Origin: Corallococcus coralloides DSM 2259
Lineage (GTDB): Bacteria; Myxococcota; Myxococcia; Myxococcales; Myxococcaceae
Length of the DNA: 64,000 nucleotides
Direction: 5' to 3'
NCBI RefSeq assembly: GCF_000255295.1
Contig: NC_017030.1
Coordinates: 6,422,328-6,486,327, forward strand
Part shown: piece after piece, positions 1 through 10,046 of the stretch
Position numbering within the stretch: position 1 is the first letter of the stretch
How the letters are laid out: each line of letters opens with the position of its first letter
Program-made: the position numbers and the translations under genes
Notes under the pieces: model-generated
Databases searched by the model: none
Seen by the model: only the letters and a program-made list of their open reading frames with translations
Told to the model about the DNA's origin: nothing

Positions 1-220
1 TGCGGTCGCTCAGGCGGACCTCTTTGATGTACTCCGTCCCGTCCGAGAAGATGACCGGGAACACCTGCAGCTCCGCCATCTTCCGGGCGCTGAAGCCCTG
101 CTCGTTCAGCCACTCCAGCCGCACGTGCGTGGCGTAGTCGGAATAGGCGCTGTGGCGCAGGTGCTGGTTCGCATCCACGTCCGCCCAGCGCACTTCGATG
201 ATCCGCGAATAGGGTTCCAC
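1..220 (-). CDS. Acyl thioesterase, 4HBT hotdog family (partial, runs off the window start)
   Basis: Only the first 73 codons are present, because the gene continues past base 1. The visible protein begins VEPYSRIIEVRWADVDANQH, the usual opening of single-hotdog acyl-CoA or acyl-ACP thioesterases. The Asp in the DVDANQHL stretch sits where this family has its catalytic or structural acid. I chose the GTG at 220 because an AGGA-type ribosome site lies about six bases before it. The gene starts 33 bases after the PKS stop and is the last visible member of the operon. A role in releasing or proofreading the acyl chain made by the operon is inferred from position. Specificity cannot be told. Confidence 0.75.
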   Translation of the reverse strand, partial: MEPYSRIIEVRWADVDANQHLRHSAYSDYATHVRLEWLNEQGFSARKMAELQVFPVIFSDGTEYIKEVRLSDR

Positions 221-253
221 GTCGTTCCTCGTGTTGGGGGTGTCCGTCAGGCG

Positions 254-3200
254 TCAGGAAGAAAGCGGCTCGCCACGCAGGGTCTTCAGCAACAGCTCCA
301 GCACCCGGGAGCGTTGCTCCAGGAAGAACATGTGCCGCCCGGGCAGGGCCTGGTGCGCGAAGCCGCCGCGCGTGCAGAGCCGCCACTGCCGGACCTCGTC
401 CGCGGAGGCGATGGGGTCGCTCTCGCCCGACAAGGCCAGGATGGGGACGGAGAACCCGGGGTCCTCCTTCCACCGGTAGTCCCGGAGCAGCTCCGCGTCG
501 GACTTCATGACGCCCATGATGCTCCGCATGAAGGATGCGTCCGCGCGCAGGGACGGGGCGATCTCCAGGTTGCGGTAGTCGTCCTCCGCCAGCGAGTCGC
601 GATCCTTCTTCAAGTGGTGATCAATGGGGGCCCAGAGCCCGGAGACCACCAGGTGCTCGGGCGCGAGGCCGTGGAGGCGCTTCAGCTCACGCGCGAGCTC
701 GAAGGCGACGAGCGTCCCCATGCTGTGGCCGAAGAACGCGAACCGGCGGTCCAGCAGCGGGAGGATCCGCGGCACCAGGGATTCGATCAACGCGTCGAAG
801 TGGACGGGCCCCGCCTCGTCGATCCGCTCCTCTCGCCCCGGGAGCTGCACGGCGACGACCTGCACGTTCTCTGGAAGCGCGTCCGCCCAGTCCCGGAAGA
901 GGCTGGCGCCGCCCCCCAGGGGGTGGAAGCAGATCAGCCGGAGGTCCGGGGGAGCCGCGCGCTCGCGCGATTGGAACCAGCGTGACGTCCCGGAATCCCG
1001 GGGGGCCTCTGCCTCGGGCGCCGCCAGGCCCAACAGCGACAGGCAGGACTGGGCGAGTTCCGCCAGGCTCGGCCCGCGCAGCAGCAGGGCGGCGGGAACG
1101 GAAACCCCCAGGCGGCGCTCGAGCCCGTTGCGCAGCTCGACCCCCATCAAGGAGTCGATGCCGAGGTCCCGCACCGTGCTCTGTTCATCCAAGCCCTCGG
1201 GCGCGGCGCGGAGCACCGTGCCGACGAGCGCCTTGAGGTCCTCGCACAGCAGCGCGAAGCGCTCCTCTGGCGCCGCCGCGCGAAGGCGGGATGCCAGCTG
1301 GCCCGCCTCCGTGCGGACCTGCGCTCCGGTCCGCACCCGAGCGTAGAAGGAAGGGACATTGCCGCCGGGGAACTGACGGCAGAACGCCTCCCAATCCACG
1401 GGCAGCACGACGGCCTGTCCCACGTCCTGGGACATCAGCAGCTCCAGCGCATGGAACGCCTCGATGCGGTCGAGCATCCGCAGCCCGCTGGAGGCGTAGC
1501 GCTCCAGGTCCTGTTCGCGCAGCTGCGCCGCCATGCCCGACCCCGCCCACAGCCCCCAGGCCACGCTCAGGCCCGCGAGCCCCGCCTGGCGCCGGTGGTG
1601 GGCCAACTGATCCAGGAAGGCATTGGCGGCACCGTAGTTCGACTGTCCGGGTGAGCCGAGCACCCCGGCGATGGAGGAGAAGAGGACGAAGCAGTCCAGC
1701 TTCCGTCCCCCCACCGCGCGATGCAGGTTCCAGGCGCCCTGGACCTTGGGGGAGAGGACCGTCTCGAACTGCTTCCAGTCCTGGTTCGGAATCACGGCGT
1801 CCGCCAGGACTCCCGCGGCGTGGAAGACGCCCGCGAGCGGCGCGGTCCCTTCGTCCAGCCGCGCGATCAACCGCGCCACCGCGGCCGTGTCGGAGACATC
1901 CGTGGCGTGCAGCTCCACCCGCGCGCCCTGCTCCTCCAGCAGCGCGAGCGCGCGCTGCTCCACCGGCCCTGGCGTCCGGCGAGAGACCAGGGCGAGCCGC
2001 CTCGCGCCCCTGCGCACAAGCCACCCAGCGAGGTCCAAGCCCAGCGCGCCCAGTCCGCCCGTGATGAGGTAGGTGCGATCCGGCGCGAAGCGCATCTGGA
2101 CCGCGGACGCGGCGTCCCGGTCCTGGGTGACGACGATCTTCCCCTTGTGGCGCGCCTGCGCCATGTGCCGGAAGGCGTCCGCCACCCGCTGCATGGGGAA
2201 GACCTCCGCCGGCACCGGCCGCAGGCGGCCCGCCGCAAGCCACTCGATGACCGCCGCCATGTGGCCGGTGATGCGCTCGGGCTCGCTCACCGCGACATCC
2301 ATCAGGTCGAACGCGAAGTAGCGCGCGTCGGGGCGGAGCGCGTGCGCCTGCGCCTCGCTGAGGATGCCCAGCTTGCCAATCTCCACGAAGCGCCCGCCTT
2401 CGCGCAGCACCTCGAAGCTCCTGGGGATGAAGTCACCGCTCAGGCTGTTGAGCACGACGTCCACGCCCCGCTCCGCCGCGGGGCTCAGCGCGGCGGCGAA
2501 ATCCAGCGTGCGGGAGTTCAACACCTGCTCGACGCCCTGCTCCAGCAGGTAGGCCTGCTTCGACGGGCTGGCGGTGGCCACGACGCGCGCCCCCACCATC
2601 AACGCGACCTGGATGGCCGCGAGCCCCACGCCTCCCGCGCCGGCGTGGATCAACACCCGCTCGCCCGGCTGGAGCCGCGCGCAGGTGAGCAGCGCGTGGC
2701 AGGCGGTCACGAAGGCGGTGGGCAGCGTCGCGCCCTCCACGAAGGACATCGACGGGGGCAGCTTCTCGACGAAGCGGGCGGGGACGTTCACGTGGCTGCC
2801 GAAGCAGCCGAACGCCATTGCCGCGGCGACGCGGTCTCCCGCGGCCAGGTGGCGGACCTCCGCCCCCACGCGCAGCACCTCGCCCGCGCAGTCTCCGCCG
2901 AACAGCATCTCCTCCGCCGATTCCACACCGGACTGCTGCCCTTCCACGCGCAGCATCCCCAGCGCGTGGAGGACGTCCTTGAAGTTCAGGCCCGTGGCCT
3001 TGACCGCGATCTCCACCTCGTCCGGCTTCGGCTCGGACCGGGTGAGCGACTCCAGGCGCAGGTGGTCGAACGAGCCGTACTCCTGGATGCCCAGGCGGAA
3101 GGGCCCCCCAGGCAGGGCGTTGGCCGCGTGCGCCAGCGCCAGGGGCTCCAGGCGAGCCGTGTACCGCTGTCCGTGACGCCAGGCGACCTGCTCCTCCCCG

Positions 3201-4333
3201 TCCCCCGACGCCAGCTCCAGCCCCACGAGCCGGGCCACTGTGTCGGGATCCGCCACGTCCACGTCCAGGCAGACGCAGTCGAGCGAGGGCTGCTCCCGCG
3301 CCACCACCCGGCCCAGTCCCCAGAGCGGCGCGAGGAAGGGCTGGACGCCCTCCCCTGCCTCCACGCCCTGCGCCGCGCGCGTGACCCAGGCAACGCGGGG
3401 ACGGCCCTTCATCTCCAACGCCAGCAGCGCCTGGATGGCCTCCAGGCTGGCGCGCAGGGCGTCCGCCCGGGTCCGCGCCAGGTCCGCGGCTTCGGCCTCC
3501 CCTTCGAGGAAGAGCTGGATGACGCCCGCGAACGCCTCTCCATGGCGCGCGTGAAACGCCCGAAGGATCCGTCCGACCTCCGCCGACGGCGCGCCCTGGC
3601 CCACGTGGCACCATTCCGCCTGCGCGCCCCGCTGCCGCAGCAAGGCCGCGAGCGCGGCGGCGGGCGCCTCGGTATCGCCCATGAGCAGCCACGCGCCGCG
3701 CAGGTTGCCCTCGGCCGCCTCCGCGCTGTCGTCCTTCAAGGGCTGCGGCTGCCAGGCCACCTGGTACATCGCGCGGCGGATGCCCGCGGCGCTGACCTCC
3801 GTGAAGCTGCTCTCGTCTCCGAGCAGCAGGGAGAAGCCCTGGATGCCGCCGATGCACTCGAATGCGTCATCGAAGAAGGTGATGTCGGCGACGGTCGCGG
3901 TGTCTTCCGCCTGGACCGGCACGCGGATCTTCACGTGGCTCCACGCGACGCGCAGCGGCTTGCGCGTGAAGCGGAAGGACTCCATGCCCACCGGGATGAA
4001 CGTCTTGCGGTGCGGATCCTCGTAGAGCGTGGCGCCGAAGATCTGAAGACAGGCGTCCAGGAAGACGGGGTGCAGCAGATAGGGGTCGCGGTCCGCGGGC
4101 AGGGCCGCGTCCAGCTCGATGCGCCCGATGGCCTCGTAGTGTCCCTTCCAGAGCCGGGTCACGGCCTGGAACGAGCGGCCGAAGTCGATGTTGAGCTCGC
4201 GCACCTGCCGGTAGAACGCGTCGATGGGAATCGACCGGGGACACGCCTCGCGGGCCCGCCAGTAGCGCTCCTGGGCTGGAGGATTCGGCGACGGGGGCTG
4301 GGCCGGCGCGGAGGACTTCGCAAGGACGTTCAT
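254..4333 (-). CDS. Type I PKS, C-terminal part: DH second half-ER-KR-ACP-TE
   Basis: This 1359-residue protein holds the reducing and release domains of a polyketide synthase module. Residues about 25-180 are the second hotdog of a dehydratase, with the Asp motif HPVFLDACLQ (D93). A structural pseudo-KR follows at about 190-400. The enoylreductase at about 415-735 has the NADPH motif GAGGVG near 567. The ketoreductase at about 750-930 has TGGLGALG and the catalytic Ser and Tyr (FSSIAG, SNYGAAN near 899). The ACP has its phosphopantetheine Ser near 1060 (GIDSL). A thioesterase with GHSMG near 1203 ends the protein. The first half of the DH, with the catalytic His, lies on the preceding protein. 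A GGAG site eight bases before the ATG supports real initiation at 4333. The two proteins are in the same reading frame, separated only by one TGA and 13 sense codons. The expected activity is full reduction of a beta-keto acyl chain, then hydrolysis or transfer. Confidence 0.93.
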   Translation of the reverse strand: MNVLAKSSAPAQPPSPNPPAQERYWRAREACPRSIPIDAFYRQVRELNIDFGRSFQAVTRLWKGHYEAIGRIELDAALPADRDPYLLHPVFLDACLQIFGATLYEDPHRKTFIPVGMESFRFTRKPLRVAWSHVKIRVPVQAEDTATVADITFFDDAFECIGGIQGFSLLLGDESSFTEVSAAGIRRAMYQVAWQPQPLKDDSAEAAEGNLRGAWLLMGDTEAPAAALAALLRQRGAQAEWCHVGQGAPSAEVGRILRAFHARHGEAFAGVIQLFLEGEAEAADLARTRADALRASLEAIQALLALEMKGRPRVAWVTRAAQGVEAGEGVQPFLAPLWGLGRVVAREQPSLDCVCLDVDVADPDTVARLVGLELASGDGEEQVAWRHGQRYTARLEPLALAHAANALPGGPFRLGIQEYGSFDHLRLESLTRSEPKPDEVEIAVKATGLNFKDVLHALGMLRVEGQQSGVESAEEMLFGGDCAGEVLRVGAEVRHLAAGDRVAAAMAFGCFGSHVNVPARFVEKLPPSMSFVEGATLPTAFVTACHALLTCARLQPGERVLIHAGAGGVGLAAIQVALMVGARVVATASPSKQAYLLEQGVEQVLNSRTLDFAAALSPAAERGVDVVLNSLSGDFIPRSFEVLREGGRFVEIGKLGILSEAQAHALRPDARYFAFDLMDVAVSEPERITGHMAAVIEWLAAGRLRPVPAEVFPMQRVADAFRHMAQARHKGKIVVTQDRDAASAVQMRFAPDRTYLITGGLGALGLDLAGWLVRRGARRLALVSRRTPGPVEQRALALLEEQGARVELHATDVSDTAAVARLIARLDEGTAPLAGVFHAAGVLADAVIPNQDWKQFETVLSPKVQGAWNLHRAVGGRKLDCFVLFSSIAGVLGSPGQSNYGAANAFLDQLAHHRRQAGLAGLSVAWGLWAGSGMAAQLREQDLERYASSGLRMLDRIEAFHALELLMSQDVGQAVVLPVDWEAFCRQFPGGNVPSFYARVRTGAQVRTEAGQLASRLRAAAPEERFALLCEDLKALVGTVLRAAPEGLDEQSTVRDLGIDSLMGVELRNGLERRLGVSVPAALLLRGPSLAELAQSCLSLLGLAAPEAEAPRDSGTSRWFQSRERAAPPDLRLICFHPLGGGASLFRDWADALPENVQVVAVQLPGREERIDEAGPVHFDALIESLVPRILPLLDRRFAFFGHSMGTLVAFELARELKRLHGLAPEHLVVSGLWAPIDHHLKKDRDSLAEDDYRNLEIAPSLRADASFMRSIMGVMKSDAELLRDYRWKEDPGFSVPILALSGESDPIASADEVRQWRLCTRGGFAHQALPGRHMFFLEQRSRVLELLLKTLRGEPLSS

Positions 4334-4375
4334 GGCGACAGCTCCAGGAAGAAGGGAGGCGATGCTCGGGGCTCA
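4331..4375 (-). other. In-frame TGA separating the two DH half-domains of one PKS
   Basis: The upstream PKS gene ends in TGA at 4375-4373. The downstream gene begins at ATG 4333, exactly 42 bases later and in the same frame, with only sense codons between them (GCC CCG AGC ATC, continuing to GTC GCC). Upstream of the TGA is a DH N-terminal hotdog with its His motif, and downstream is the matching C-terminal hotdog with its Asp motif. If the TGA were read through, the product would be one protein of about 2396 residues. A GGAG ribosome site before the ATG allows re-initiation. The sequence alone cannot distinguish a natural split, stop readthrough, a recent nonsense mutation or a base-calling error. 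Confidence 0.9.
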
Positions 4376-7300
4376 GGACGCCGGCCGCGCCCGGCCGAAG
4401 ACGTAGACGCGGGAGTCCCCCATCGACGCGTCCTGGGAGTTCTCGAAGGAGAACTGCGCGCCCCCCGAGCCCTCCCGCCGCAGGTGGATGTCCAGGGTGC
4501 GCGTCTCCTTCGACATGAAGAAGGGCCGCCGGAACTCCAGATCCTCCAGCACCCATTCGCGCTCGCCCAGCCACGCGTTGACGGCGGCCTGGGCAATCTC
4601 GATGTAGCCCGTCGCGGGAAGGACCTCCGCGCCGAAGATGCGATGGTCCCCCAGATAGGGGAACAGGTCGCCACCGAGCGGCACCCGGAAGCGCACGGTG
4701 CCGTCCGGCCCCTCGCTGCGCTCCGCCCGGGCGAGCATCGGGTGCGCGGCGGAGGCGGTGCGCGCGGAGGGCGCGGACGCCGGGTGCTCGAAGAGCCAGT
4801 AGCGCTCGCGCTGGAAGGGCTGCTGGGCCACGGCAACGCGCTGGCGCGCACGCCCCTGGTCGATGCCGCGCCAGTCCAGCTCCGCGCCCAGCGTGAAGAG
4901 CTGGCCGAGCGACTCGAAGAGCGTGCGGCCCTCCTCGTCGCCCTCGCGGACCAGCGGAAGGCAGGGCACGCCCTCCCCCAGGATGTCCCGGGCCAGGGCC
5001 GTCAGCACCGGCCTGGGTCCCAGCTCGATGTAGGCGTCGATCTTCTCCTTATGCAGCGCGCCGAGCCCCTCCATGAAGCGCACGGGCTCAAGCGCGTGGC
5101 GGACCCAGTAGCCGGGGTCGCGGGCCTCGTCACCCACCATCGAGCGCGCCAGCAGCGTGGACACCCACGGCACCTTCGGACGGGCCATGGGAATGCCCGC
5201 CGCCAGCGGGCCGAAGGCGGGCATGGCCGGCTCCATCAACCGCGAGTGGAAGGCGTGCGAGACGCTCAACGGCTGGCAGCGCAGGCCCTGCGCGCGGAGG
5301 GACTCCACCGCCGCGGCCACCGCCTCCACCGGTCCGGAGATGACGGTGTTGCTCGCCGAGTTGTAGGCGGCGATCCGCGCCCCTTCCGCCCGCCCCACGA
5401 GCTGGGGCAGGACCTGGCGCGCCTCCGCGAAGACCGCGGCCATCGCGCCGGGCGCGTCCAGCGCCTGCATCAGGCGCCCTCGCTCGGCGATCAACCGCAG
5501 GGCGTCCTCCAGGCTCAGCACCCCGGCGACATGGGCGGCGGCGAACTCACCGATGCTGTGGCCCAGCACCGCCGAGGGCACGACGCCGAAGGAGCGGAGC
5601 ATCTCCGCCAGCGCCACCTGGAGGCTGAACAGCGCCGGCTGCGCCAGGGCCGTCATCCGCAGGGTGTCGTTGCTCGCCGCGGGGGCATAGAGCACCTCCA
5701 GCAGCGAGCGGCCCAGCAGCGGTGCGAGCAGCTGATCACACCGCTCGATCACGTCCCGGAACACCGGCTGGGTCTGGTGGAGCGCGCGCGCCATCCCCAC
5801 GTACTGGGCGCCCTGCCCGGTGAAGAGAAACGCGAGGCGCGGCTTGCGCTTGCCCTTGCGCTTCAGGTGGAGCGCGGCCGGATGCGCCTTCCCCTCGGAG
5901 AAGGCGCTCAGGGCCCCGGCGGCCTCCGAGGGCGTCCGGGCCACCACCGCGAGCCGCTCCGGAAGCGGACTGCGCCCGATGCCCGCGGAGAACGCCACAT
6001 CCGCGAGCGCGCTCCCCTCCTCCCGCAGCCCGGCGAGCCGCTCCGCCTGACGCGAAGCGAGCGCGCGCAGCCCGCCCTCGCTCCGGCTGCTCAGGCACAG
6101 CAGGTGGACCGTGCGCTCCGACAGCGTCCCGGCCGGCGCCGCAGGCGCGCGAGCCGGCGCTTCCGCCACGACGACGTGCGCGTTGGTGCCGCCGAAGCCG
6201 AACGAACTGACGCCCGCGATTCGCGGCCGCCCGGGTTTCCATTCCGTCAGCGCCCGGGGCACCGCCAGGGGGAGCTGGGCGAACGGGATGAGCGGGTTGG
6301 GCGTTTCGAAGTGAAGGTTCGGGGGCACCTCTCCGTGCTCGACGACGAGCACCGTCTTGATCAACCCGGCGATCCCCGCCGCCGCCTCCAGGTGCCCGAT
6401 GTTGGTCTTCACCGCGCCCACCCAGCAGGGCTCCTGGGCGCTCCTGCCGGGAGCGAGGACGGAGCCCAGGGCATTGAGCTCCATGGGGTCGCCCAGCCGC
6501 GTGCCAGTGCCGTGCGCTTCAACGTAGCCGACGTCCTTCGGCTCGACGCCCGCGCCGCGGTACGCCTGCTTGAGCACCGCGACCTGGGCCTGGGGGTTCG
6601 GCGCCGTCAGGCCATTGCTCAGGCCGTCCTGGTTGACGGCGCTGCCACGGATGACCGCGCGGATGCGGTCGCCGTCCCGGAGCGCGTCCTCCAGGCGCTT
6701 GAGCACCACCAGCCCCGTGCCCTCGCCGCGCACGTAGCCGTTGGCGCGCGCGTCGAAGGTCTTGCAGCGTCCGTCCGGAGCCATGAACTCGCCCTTGGAC
6801 GCCGCCACGGTGACCCAGGGGGCCAGCATCGCGTGGGTGCCCCCGGCCAGGGCCAGGTCGGATTCGCCCAGCTGGAGGCTCTGGCACGCCAGGTGGACGG
6901 ACACGAGCGACGAGGAGCACGCCGTGTCCACCACCACGCTGGGACCGCGCAGGTCCAGGACGTAGGACAGCCGGTTCGCCGCGACGCTGTAGGCATTGCC
7001 CGTCAGCGTGTAGCCGTTGATGAGGTTGGGCTGCTCCAGGAACCGCTCGTAGTAGTCGAAGCTCGCGACGCCGACGAAGACGCCCACGGGCTTCCCGGCG
7101 AGGCCGAGCGGCGGAAGGGACGCGTCCTCCAGGGACTCCCAGGCCACCTCCAGCAGCAGGCGCTGCTGCGGCGACATGTGCATCGCCTCTCGCGGGGCGA
7201 TGCCGAAGAAGCCCGCGTCGAACCGGTCGATGCCGTCGACGAAGCCGCCCCAGCGGGTGCTCATCTTCCCCGGTGTCTGGCCATCCGCGGAGTAGAAGTC

Positions 7301-7444
7301 CTCCAGGGACCAGCGCTCCGCGGGGACCTCCGAGATGGCGTCCGTTCCCTCACGGAGCAGCTGCCAGAAGGCATCAACCGAGTCCGCCTTCGGAAAACGG
7401 CAGGACATCCCGACAATCGCGATGGGGCTACGGGGCGTGGACAC
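4373..7444 (-). CDS. Type I PKS, N-terminal part: KS-AT-DH first half
   Basis: This 1023-residue protein starts at a GTG. The ketosynthase covers about residues 5-425, with the active Cys in DTACSSS near 175 and the two His residues in EAHGTGT and KTNIGHLEA. The acyltransferase follows at about 540-840, with GHSIGE near 630. The specificity motif HAFH near 731 predicts malonyl-CoA rather than methylmalonyl-CoA. The last 140 residues are only the first hotdog of a dehydratase, with the HxxxGxxxxP motif as [10 protein letters not shown] near 933. The protein stops where the second hotdog should begin. It should pair with the following protein to form one fully reducing module. It lies 60 bases after the thioesterase gene in the same operon. 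Confidence 0.94.
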   Translation of the reverse strand: MSTPRSPIAIVGMSCRFPKADSVDAFWQLLREGTDAISEVPAERWSLEDFYSADGQTPGKMSTRWGGFVDGIDRFDAGFFGIAPREAMHMSPQQRLLLEVAWESLEDASLPPLGLAGKPVGVFVGVASFDYYERFLEQPNLINGYTLTGNAYSVAANRLSYVLDLRGPSVVVDTACSSSLVSVHLACQSLQLGESDLALAGGTHAMLAPWVTVAASKGEFMAPDGRCKTFDARANGYVRGEGTGLVVLKRLEDALRDGDRIRAVIRGSAVNQDGLSNGLTAPNPQAQVAVLKQAYRGAGVEPKDVGYVEAHGTGTRLGDPMELNALGSVLAPGRSAQEPCWVGAVKTNIGHLEAAAGIAGLIKTVLVVEHGEVPPNLHFETPNPLIPFAQLPLAVPRALTEWKPGRPRIAGVSSFGFGGTNAHVVVAEAPARAPAAPAGTLSERTVHLLCLSSRSEGGLRALASRQAERLAGLREEGSALADVAFSAGIGRSPLPERLAVVARTPSEAAGALSAFSEGKAHPAALHLKRKGKRKPRLAFLFTGQGAQYVGMARALHQTQPVFRDVIERCDQLLAPLLGRSLLEVLYAPAASNDTLRMTALAQPALFSLQVALAEMLRSFGVVPSAVLGHSIGEFAAAHVAGVLSLEDALRLIAERGRLMQALDAPGAMAAVFAEARQVLPQLVGRAEGARIAAYNSASNTVISGPVEAVAAAVESLRAQGLRCQPLSVSHAFHSRLMEPAMPAFGPLAAGIPMARPKVPWVSTLLARSMVGDEARDPGYWVRHALEPVRFMEGLGALHKEKIDAYIELGPRPVLTALARDILGEGVPCLPLVREGDEEGRTLFESLGQLFTLGAELDWRGIDQGRARQRVAVAQQPFQRERYWLFEHPASAPSARTASAAHPMLARAERSEGPDGTVRFRVPLGGDLFPYLGDHRIFGAEVLPATGYIEIAQAAVNAWLGEREWVLEDLEFRRPFFMSKETRTLDIHLRREGSGGAQFSFENSQDASMGDSRVYVFGRARPAS

Positions 7445-7504
7445 GAGGTCACCGGGGAAGGCGGGAAGGGGGCCGAGGTGGACGCGGGGGAAGAGTGGAG
7501 AGGC

Positions 7505-8323
7505 TCAGGGGACCGGGGACGGGCGAGGGCCCGCCCTCGGAAGCCATGGGCCCAGCGTTGCCTCGACCTGGCGCAGCAGGGGCTCCGCCGCCTGGACATG
7601 GAAGAAATGGGCGCCAGCGAAGGGCACGTGCTCGAACGCGCCCTGCGTCTGTTCACGCCAGGCGAGCAGCGGCCCTTCCTCGCAGACCGGATCCTCCACG
7701 CCCCGCATCGCGGTGATGCCGCACGTGAAGGGGGGCTCCTCCCGGTACGCGTAGAGCGTGTTGGCTTCCAGGTCGGCCCGGATGATGGGCAGGAAGAAGC
7801 GCAGCGCCTTGGCGTCCGCGAGGATGTTCTCCCGCGTGCCCCCGTACTGCCGGAGCACGTCGATGAACTCCGCATCCGGCAGGTCGTACGTCTTGCGGTA
7901 CGCGTACGGCAGCTGGGGCGCGGGCCTGCCGGCGACGAACAGGTGGAGCGGCGCGGGAAGCCCGTGGCGCCGCAGCCAGCGCGCCAGCTCGAAGGCCACC
8001 AGCGCGCCGTAGCTGTGGCCGAACAGCGCGAACGGCCGGTCCAGCAGGGGCACCAGCGACGGCCCCAGCTGTTCGGTGAGCACGCGGACGTCCCGGGCGG
8101 GAGGCTCCGCGAAGCGGCCCTCGCGGCCCGGCAACTGGATGCCCACCACGTTGAGCGCCGGCTCCGACGCCCGGTCCCATTGGCGGAAGACCGTCGCGCC
8201 GGTGCCCGCCGAGTTGAAGCAGAGCAGCCGGCAGGACGCCTGCGCGTCGATGACGCAGGGGGAGAGCCGCTCCAGCGGCACCCGGGCCTCCCCTGCTCCA
8301 TGTCCTCGCGTCAACCCCTCCAT
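7505..8323 (-). CDS. Type II thioesterase (alpha/beta hydrolase)
   Basis: This is a 272-residue freestanding thioesterase of the kind that accompanies PKS and NRPS enzymes, usually to clear stalled or wrongly primed carrier proteins. The motif LLCFNSAGTGATVF marks the first strand and oxyanion region. GHSYGA near residue 104 carries the nucleophile Ser, and the His is in GAHFFHVQ near the end. I chose ATG 8323 because a GAGGGA site lies seven to twelve bases before it, overlapping the P450 stop. An upstream in-frame extension would run back into the P450 gene. It is translationally close to the P450 and precedes the PKS. Its exact substrate is unknown. Confidence 0.92.
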   Translation of the reverse strand: MEGLTRGHGAGEARVPLERLSPCVIDAQASCRLLCFNSAGTGATVFRQWDRASEPALNVVGIQLPGREGRFAEPPARDVRVLTEQLGPSLVPLLDRPFALFGHSYGALVAFELARWLRRHGLPAPLHLFVAGRPAPQLPYAYRKTYDLPDAEFIDVLRQYGGTRENILADAKALRFFLPIIRADLEANTLYAYREEPPFTCGITAMRGVEDPVCEEGPLLAWREQTQGAFEHVPFAGAHFFHVQAAEPLLRQVEATLGPWLPRAGPRPSPVP

Positions 8324-8333
8324 TCCATGTCCC

Positions 8334-9638
8334 TCAGCGCCGTTCCTTGAAGCGGACCGGCAGGCTGACCATGCTGCGCAGCACGGTGTGGTCGCGGTAC
8401 GAGAGCTCGTCGATGGCGACCTCGAAGTCACCGAGCGTGTCGAACAGGACGCGATAGGCCTCTTGCGCCTCGATGCGGGCCAGCGGCGCGCCCACGCAGT
8501 AGTGGTGTCCGTCCGCGAACGACATGTGGCGGTTGCGCTCGCGCAGCAGGTTGATGCTGTCGGGCTCCGTGAACTGATCAGGGTCGCGGTTGGCGGACCC
8601 CAGCGCCACGTAGACCTGGTCTCCCTTGCGGATGATCTTGCCCCCGAGCTCCACGTCCTCCAGCGCGGTGCGCGAGGTCATCTGCAGCGGCGCGTCGTAG
8701 CGCAGCATCTCCTCCACGGCGCTGGGGAGGACCTCCGGATGCGTCCGCAGGTACTCCAGGTGCTCCGGGTGGCGGATCAACGCGAGCGAGCCATTGCCGA
8801 TGAGGCTGACCACCGTCTCCTCGCCCGCGCCGAAGATGAGGATGATGATGGAGATGAGCTCCGCCTCGCTGAGGCGGTCCTGGCCATCCCGCGCTTCGAT
8901 GAGCGCGCTGATGAGGTCGTCCTTGGGCTCGACGCGGCGCTTCGCGACCAGTTCCTTCAGGTACGCCATGAAGGAGATGGAGTCCTCATTGAGGCGCGCG
9001 TACTCCTCCAGGGAGACCAGCGGATCGAAGATGCGGCCAATCACCTCCGCCCATGCCACGCACTGGGGGAAGTCCTCCTTGGGCAGGCCCAGCAGGTGCG
9101 CGATGACGTTCTGGGGAAGGATGCACGCGAAGTCCTTCATCAGGTCCATGTGCCCCTGCTTGCGCACCGGCTCCAGCAGCTCCACCGCGCACTGACGGAT
9201 CTGCTCGCGCATCCGCTCCACCGACCGCTTCTGGAAGGCGCTGGACACCAGGTTGCGCAAGCGCGTGTGGTCCGGCGCCTCCAGGAACGCGAACCAGTTC
9301 TCGGAGTTGGCGATGAGCCCGTCCAGGTTGGCGGGCTGGTTGGGGATGAGCTTGCGCGTCTTGAGCAGCTCGCTCCTGCGCCGCAGCTGGCCCGGCACGT
9401 CCTGGACGCTGAAGCGCTTGTCCCGCAGGACGCCGCGGACGTGCTCGTACCGGCCCAGGAACCACACGCCCCAGGGGCTGCGGTGGACGGGGTCCTCCTC
9501 GCGCAGCCGCTTGTAGTGGGGGTACGGATCCTTGTTGAAGGCCGGATCCCTCGGGTTGAAGAACATACCCGGGGTCTGGGGCCGCGAGGCCACGGCGGGG
9601 CCGGGCGCGAGGGGCTTTTCCAACGCGGAGGTGCTCAT
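8334..9638 (-). CDS. Cytochrome P450
   Basis: This 434-residue soluble bacterial P450 resembles the CYP107/CYP109 groups. The I-helix oxygen-activation motif is seen as GAGEET, the K-helix ExxR as EEMLR, and the heme-ligand loop as FADGHHYCVG with the Cys near residue 380. It would hydroxylate or epoxidise an acyl chain, perhaps while bound to one of the freestanding ACPs, using an external ferredoxin; no redox partner lies nearby. Start ATG 9638 is favoured by an AAGGAAAAGG ribosome site, and the upstream extension has no P450 character. It sits between ACP2 and the thioesterase in the operon, so it is probably a tailoring enzyme of the same product. Confidence 0.95.
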   Translation of the reverse strand: MSTSALEKPLAPGPAVASRPQTPGMFFNPRDPAFNKDPYPHYKRLREEDPVHRSPWGVWFLGRYEHVRGVLRDKRFSVQDVPGQLRRRSELLKTRKLIPNQPANLDGLIANSENWFAFLEAPDHTRLRNLVSSAFQKRSVERMREQIRQCAVELLEPVRKQGHMDLMKDFACILPQNVIAHLLGLPKEDFPQCVAWAEVIGRIFDPLVSLEEYARLNEDSISFMAYLKELVAKRRVEPKDDLISALIEARDGQDRLSEAELISIIILIFGAGEETVVSLIGNGSLALIRHPEHLEYLRTHPEVLPSAVEEMLRYDAPLQMTSRTALEDVELGGKIIRKGDQVYVALGSANRDPDQFTEPDSINLLRERNRHMSFADGHHYCVGAPLARIEAQEAYRVLFDTLGDFEVAIDELSYRDHTVLRSMVSLPVRFKERR

Positions 9639-9697
9639 GACCTTTTCCTTTGCACTTGCGACCAGGAGGGACGTGGCGACGAGCGGCGGCGCCGCCG

Positions 9698-9982
9698 TCA
9701 GATGCCGGAGGGAGCCGCGCCGCCATCGGACGCGACCGCGCCCGCCAGGCTCTGGATGGTGGGGTACTCCCAGAAGGCGGTGATGGGCAGCTCGCGGCCC
9801 AGCCACCGTGAGAACTCCGCCGTCACCGTCACCGCCACCGCCGAGTCCAGGCGGTAGTCGACGAACGGGCTCTGGATGTCCACCGCGTCCTGGCTCAGCC
9901 CCGCGACCTCCGCGATGCGGTTCACCAGCCAGTTCTCCACCTGCTCACGGGAACGCCCGGGCGTCGTCGTTGTTTCTTCCAT
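9698..9982 (-). CDS. Freestanding acyl carrier protein (ACP2)
   Basis: This 94-residue carrier protein has its phosphopantetheine attachment Ser at S47 within the motif RLDSAVAV. The usual DSL is changed to DSA. Helix III and the end follow the common pattern of such domains (ITAFWEYPTIQSLA). Start ATG 9982 has a GAGGG site eight bases upstream. The gene lies between the AT-deficient KS protein and the P450. It may therefore hold the chain that the KS receives or delivers, or the one the P450 oxidises. That partnership is inferred from position only. Confidence 0.88.
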   Translation of the reverse strand: MEETTTTPGRSREQVENWLVNRIAEVAGLSQDAVDIQSPFVDYRLDSAVAVTVTAEFSRWLGRELPITAFWEYPTIQSLAGAVASDGGAAPSGI

Positions 9983-10046
9983 TGGATGAACCCTCGATAC
10001 GAAAGGTGTGGGAGCTCCGGACAAAGGCGGTCCGGGAGAAGGGAGG

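Noticed and set aside
1721-8350. A plus-strand open frame of over 2200 codons
   Set aside because: It is antisense to the PKS genes and made of Arg, His, Gln and Leu-rich shadow sequence with no domain. It exists because GC bias suppresses stops opposite high-GC genes. The same holds for long frames opposite nrdJ, the phosphoketolase and the kelch gene.
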